Below, piece by piece: positions 62,577 through 64,000 of a stretch of 64,000 bases of DNA. The notes beneath the pieces are model-generated. The model did not search any database and had not been told where the DNA came from. It saw only the letters and a program-made list of their open reading frames with translations. Source of the stretch: Myxococcales bacterium (GTDB lineage Bacteria > Myxococcota_A > Polyangia > Palsa-1104 > JAEUJZ01); the NCBI GenBank assembly GCA_016794465.1, contig JAEUKA010000036.1, forward strand, positions 62,001 through 126,000, read 5' to 3'. Within the stretch, counting starts at the first letter, position 1; every line of letters starts with the position of its first letter. The position numbers and the translations under genes are program-made.

Positions 62577-63656
62577 CTACGACTTGGCCGCGTGCCCCAG
62601 CTCGACCGCCGGCAGCTCGGGCAGCGAGGGCACGATCACGCTCGGCTTGCGCTCGGCCACCCAGTCGTCCAGCTGCTGCCACTCATCCATCAGCCACATC
62701 GTCACGGCCTCGCGCTCGGTCGGTATCTCTGCGTACGGAATGCGACGGAACAGCACCTCGATGCGCTGATGCACGGCCCGCCCGTCTACCAGATCCCGAA
62801 AGCTGGACGCCACCTCGTAGCCGACATGCTGGCAGATCACCACATCTGCTCCCGGGTTGCGACAGAGCAGCTCGACCGGACCACCCATCTGAGGCGGCAG
62901 GACATGGTGCAGCTGGGCGGCACGGGCAGCCAGCGCCGGACTGTGGCGACGGAGCTTGTCCATCACCTGCTGCCGTTTCTGCTCGGAAAAGCGCGTGCCC
63001 TCCGGGTATAGGATGATCGCATCGCGTGGGCTCAGGTCTTTGAGCTGCCTGCACACCGCCTCGACCTCTCGTCCGCCGTCTTTTGACCCTCGCCGCACAA
63101 AGCACGAGCCCAGCCGCGAGCCAATCACGTCGAACACCGGGTCGTTGATCAGCTCTCGCTTGACCACATAGCGCAGCCGAAAACCAAAGTGATGCCCCAG
63201 ATAGACCGGCCCGAGCGGCGTGTCGCCCAAGCTGGCATGGCGCAGCAGCACAATCAGTGGCCCAGGCTGCTCCAGTGCTTCCAGGCCCGCGACGGAGATC
63301 TGGATGTCAAAGCTCAGCTTGCCCAGCCGGAACAGGACCCGCCCCCACGCGTTGGCCAGGCTCTCGGTAGCGCGCGACAGCCGAGCCTTGCCGGCTGCTG
63401 TCCAGGCCCCCAGCAGGAGCCACTGTAGCCCCGCCAGCAGCAGAAACAGCGCCTCTCCGATGAAGTAGCCGCCCAGGAACACCATGAAGCGCAGCTTCGC
63501 CAGGCGACGCTTCTCAAAGGGAGCCACAGCCAAGCCCAGCAGCACCACCAGCGGAGACAACCCCAAGAGCAGGACCGCCAACAAGCAGAACAGCGGAATG
63601 GTCACGGCCCGTCTTCGCCAAGTCTCCGTCCACGGATCTTTCAGCTTGTCGTCCAT
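62577..63656 (-). CDS. 1-acyl-sn-glycerol-3-phosphate acyltransferase (PlsC/lysophospholipid acyltransferase family)
   Basis: 359 residues. Two to three hydrophobic helices lie near the N-terminus (about 18-45 and 60-85). The acyltransferase core has the H-x4-D catalytic pair H140 and D145 (LRHASLGDT), a FVRRG segment after the acceptor-binding loop, and YPEGTRFSEQKR with the EGTR motif at 219-222. The family adds an acyl chain from acyl-CoA or acyl-ACP to lysophosphatidic acid or another lysolipid at the inner membrane. It is longer than the 245-residue E. coli PlsC because of the extra N-terminal helices and a 100-residue C-terminal part. ATG 63656 has CGAGG nearby. Confidence 0.88.
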   Translation of the reverse strand: MDDKLKDPWTETWRRRAVTIPLFCLLAVLLLGLSPLVVLLGLAVAPFEKRRLAKLRFMVFLGGYFIGEALFLLLAGLQWLLLGAWTAAGKARLSRATESLANAWGRVLFRLGKLSFDIQISVAGLEALEQPGPLIVLLRHASLGDTPLGPVYLGHHFGFRLRYVVKRELINDPVFDVIGSRLGSCFVRRGSKDGGREVEAVCRQLKDLSPRDAIILYPEGTRFSEQKRQQVMDKLRRHSPALAARAAQLHHVLPPQMGGPVELLCRNPGADVVICQHVGYEVASSFRDLVDGRAVHQRIEVLFRRIPYAEIPTEREAVTMWLMDEWQQLDDWVAERKPSVIVPSLPELPAVELGHAAKS

Positions 63657-63749
63657 CCTCGGGAAGATATCGGAAACGGCTCCCGTCGGTTCACTGCCAC
63701 AAGCAGTCGGGACGAAAAATGACTCCCCCGTGACAAATCCATGACAGGA

Positions 63750-64000
63750 CTACCAGCTCATGCTGGCCTTGGCGGGGGCCGCAGCTGGAGCCGCCTGGAT
63801 CGGACTCTCCAGGTCCGAGAAGCCGTCCTTGCGCACCCGCACCTTGTACTGCCCTTGATCGACGGTCTTGAAGCGGTAGTTGCCTTGCTCGGTGGTACGA
63901 GTGGCCTGCACGACCCGCCCGCGCTCATCGACCAGCTCGACCAGTGTGTTGGCTGAGCCCGAGCCCCCCTTTAGCGCAATCTGGCCTTCGACCTCCGCAT
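63750..64000 (-). CDS. C-terminal fragment of a secreted protein with a carboxypeptidase-regulatory-like domain
   Basis: 82 residues are visible before the TAG at 63752-63750; the gene begins beyond the right edge. The fragment is one CarboxypepD_reg/CNA-B-like beta domain: VEGQIALKGGSGSANTLVEL, TTEQGNYRFKTVDQGQYKV and VRVRKDGFSDLESPI, followed by a short Ala/Pro tail ending in ASMSW. Such domains occur as accessory modules in secreted proteases, adhesins and TonB receptors. A protein ending in ...SMSW is seen often in myxobacterial surface proteins with vWA or protease domains, but the rest must be read from the next window. A 93-base gap separates it from the PlsC gene. Confidence 0.7.
   Translation of the reverse strand, partial: AEVEGQIALKGGSGSANTLVELVDERGRVVQATRTTEQGNYRFKTVDQGQYKVRVRKDGFSDLESPIQAAPAAAPAKASMSW

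Overview
The window is chromosomal, GC-rich DNA (about 60-65% by eye) with 44 protein genes, one further doubtful 38-codon ORF and one tRNA, packed on both strands with short gaps. No phage, transposase, integrase or CRISPR array was seen, and no gene-free stretch exceeds 300 bases. The gene set points to the Myxococcota: a Cys-rich secreted vWA protein ending in a MYXO-CTERM-like tail, many lipoproteins (a Bor-family one among them), FHA, DUF4388, HEAT and GspE-N domain proteins with long Pro/Ala/Lys-rich linkers, a cytochrome c/copper monooxygenase fusion, and a Rieske/SDR pair of the kind used in bacterial sterol demethylation. Assignment to the phylum is inference; the genus is not known.

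Layout. 1-6 kb (minus): a fused isopropylmalate dehydratase-type hydro-lyase cut by the left edge, a lipoprotein, a TPR membrane protein and a TonB-like-topology protein. 6-8.2 kb (plus): RlmI-type rRNA methyltransferase and a creatininase-family hydrolase. 8.3-11.9 kb (minus): a small lipoprotein, a TlpA/DsbA-like redox pair, and an orphan lysine 5,6-aminomutase alpha subunit. 12-23.5 kb (plus): the MYXO-CTERM-like vWA protein, a four-S1-domain protein, a DksA-like zinc protein, a MoxR-DUF58-vWA-vWA operon, a 3D-domain protein and tRNA-Thr(CGU). 23.6-30 kb: leucyl aminopeptidase, a secreted unknown and Tex. 30-35.7 kb (plus): FHA, RDD, a giant GspE-N/GAF/HEAT protein and a small membrane protein. 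35.7-47.6 kb (minus): cytochrome c/copper monooxygenase, a coiled-coil membrane protein, Bor lipoprotein, beta-propeller lipoprotein, then manC - phosphomannomutase fused to a DsbA-like domain - xseA, and a lipoprotein. 47.7-52.5 kb (plus): DUF4388 protein, RlmN, SDR and Rieske oxygenase. 52.5-64 kb: a leucine-rich-repeat protein (minus), an EF-hand/11-mer repeat protein (plus), then uvrB, a TonB receptor, its neighbouring lipoprotein, a PlsC acyltransferase and a partial carboxypeptidase-regulatory domain protein (all minus).

The most unusual items are the EF-hand/amphipathic repeat protein at 53.8-56.1 kb, the phosphomannomutase/DsbA-like fusion at 43.3-45.3 kb, the Rieske/SDR pair with an atypical His spacing, the orphan aminomutase alpha subunit with an 11-bp tandem array in front of it, and several genes (rlmI, the S1 protein, FHA, RDD, rlmN) whose best promoter match places the transcription start at or next to the start codon, suggesting leaderless mRNAs. 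All functional calls are by eye from sequence motifs; no database search was run.
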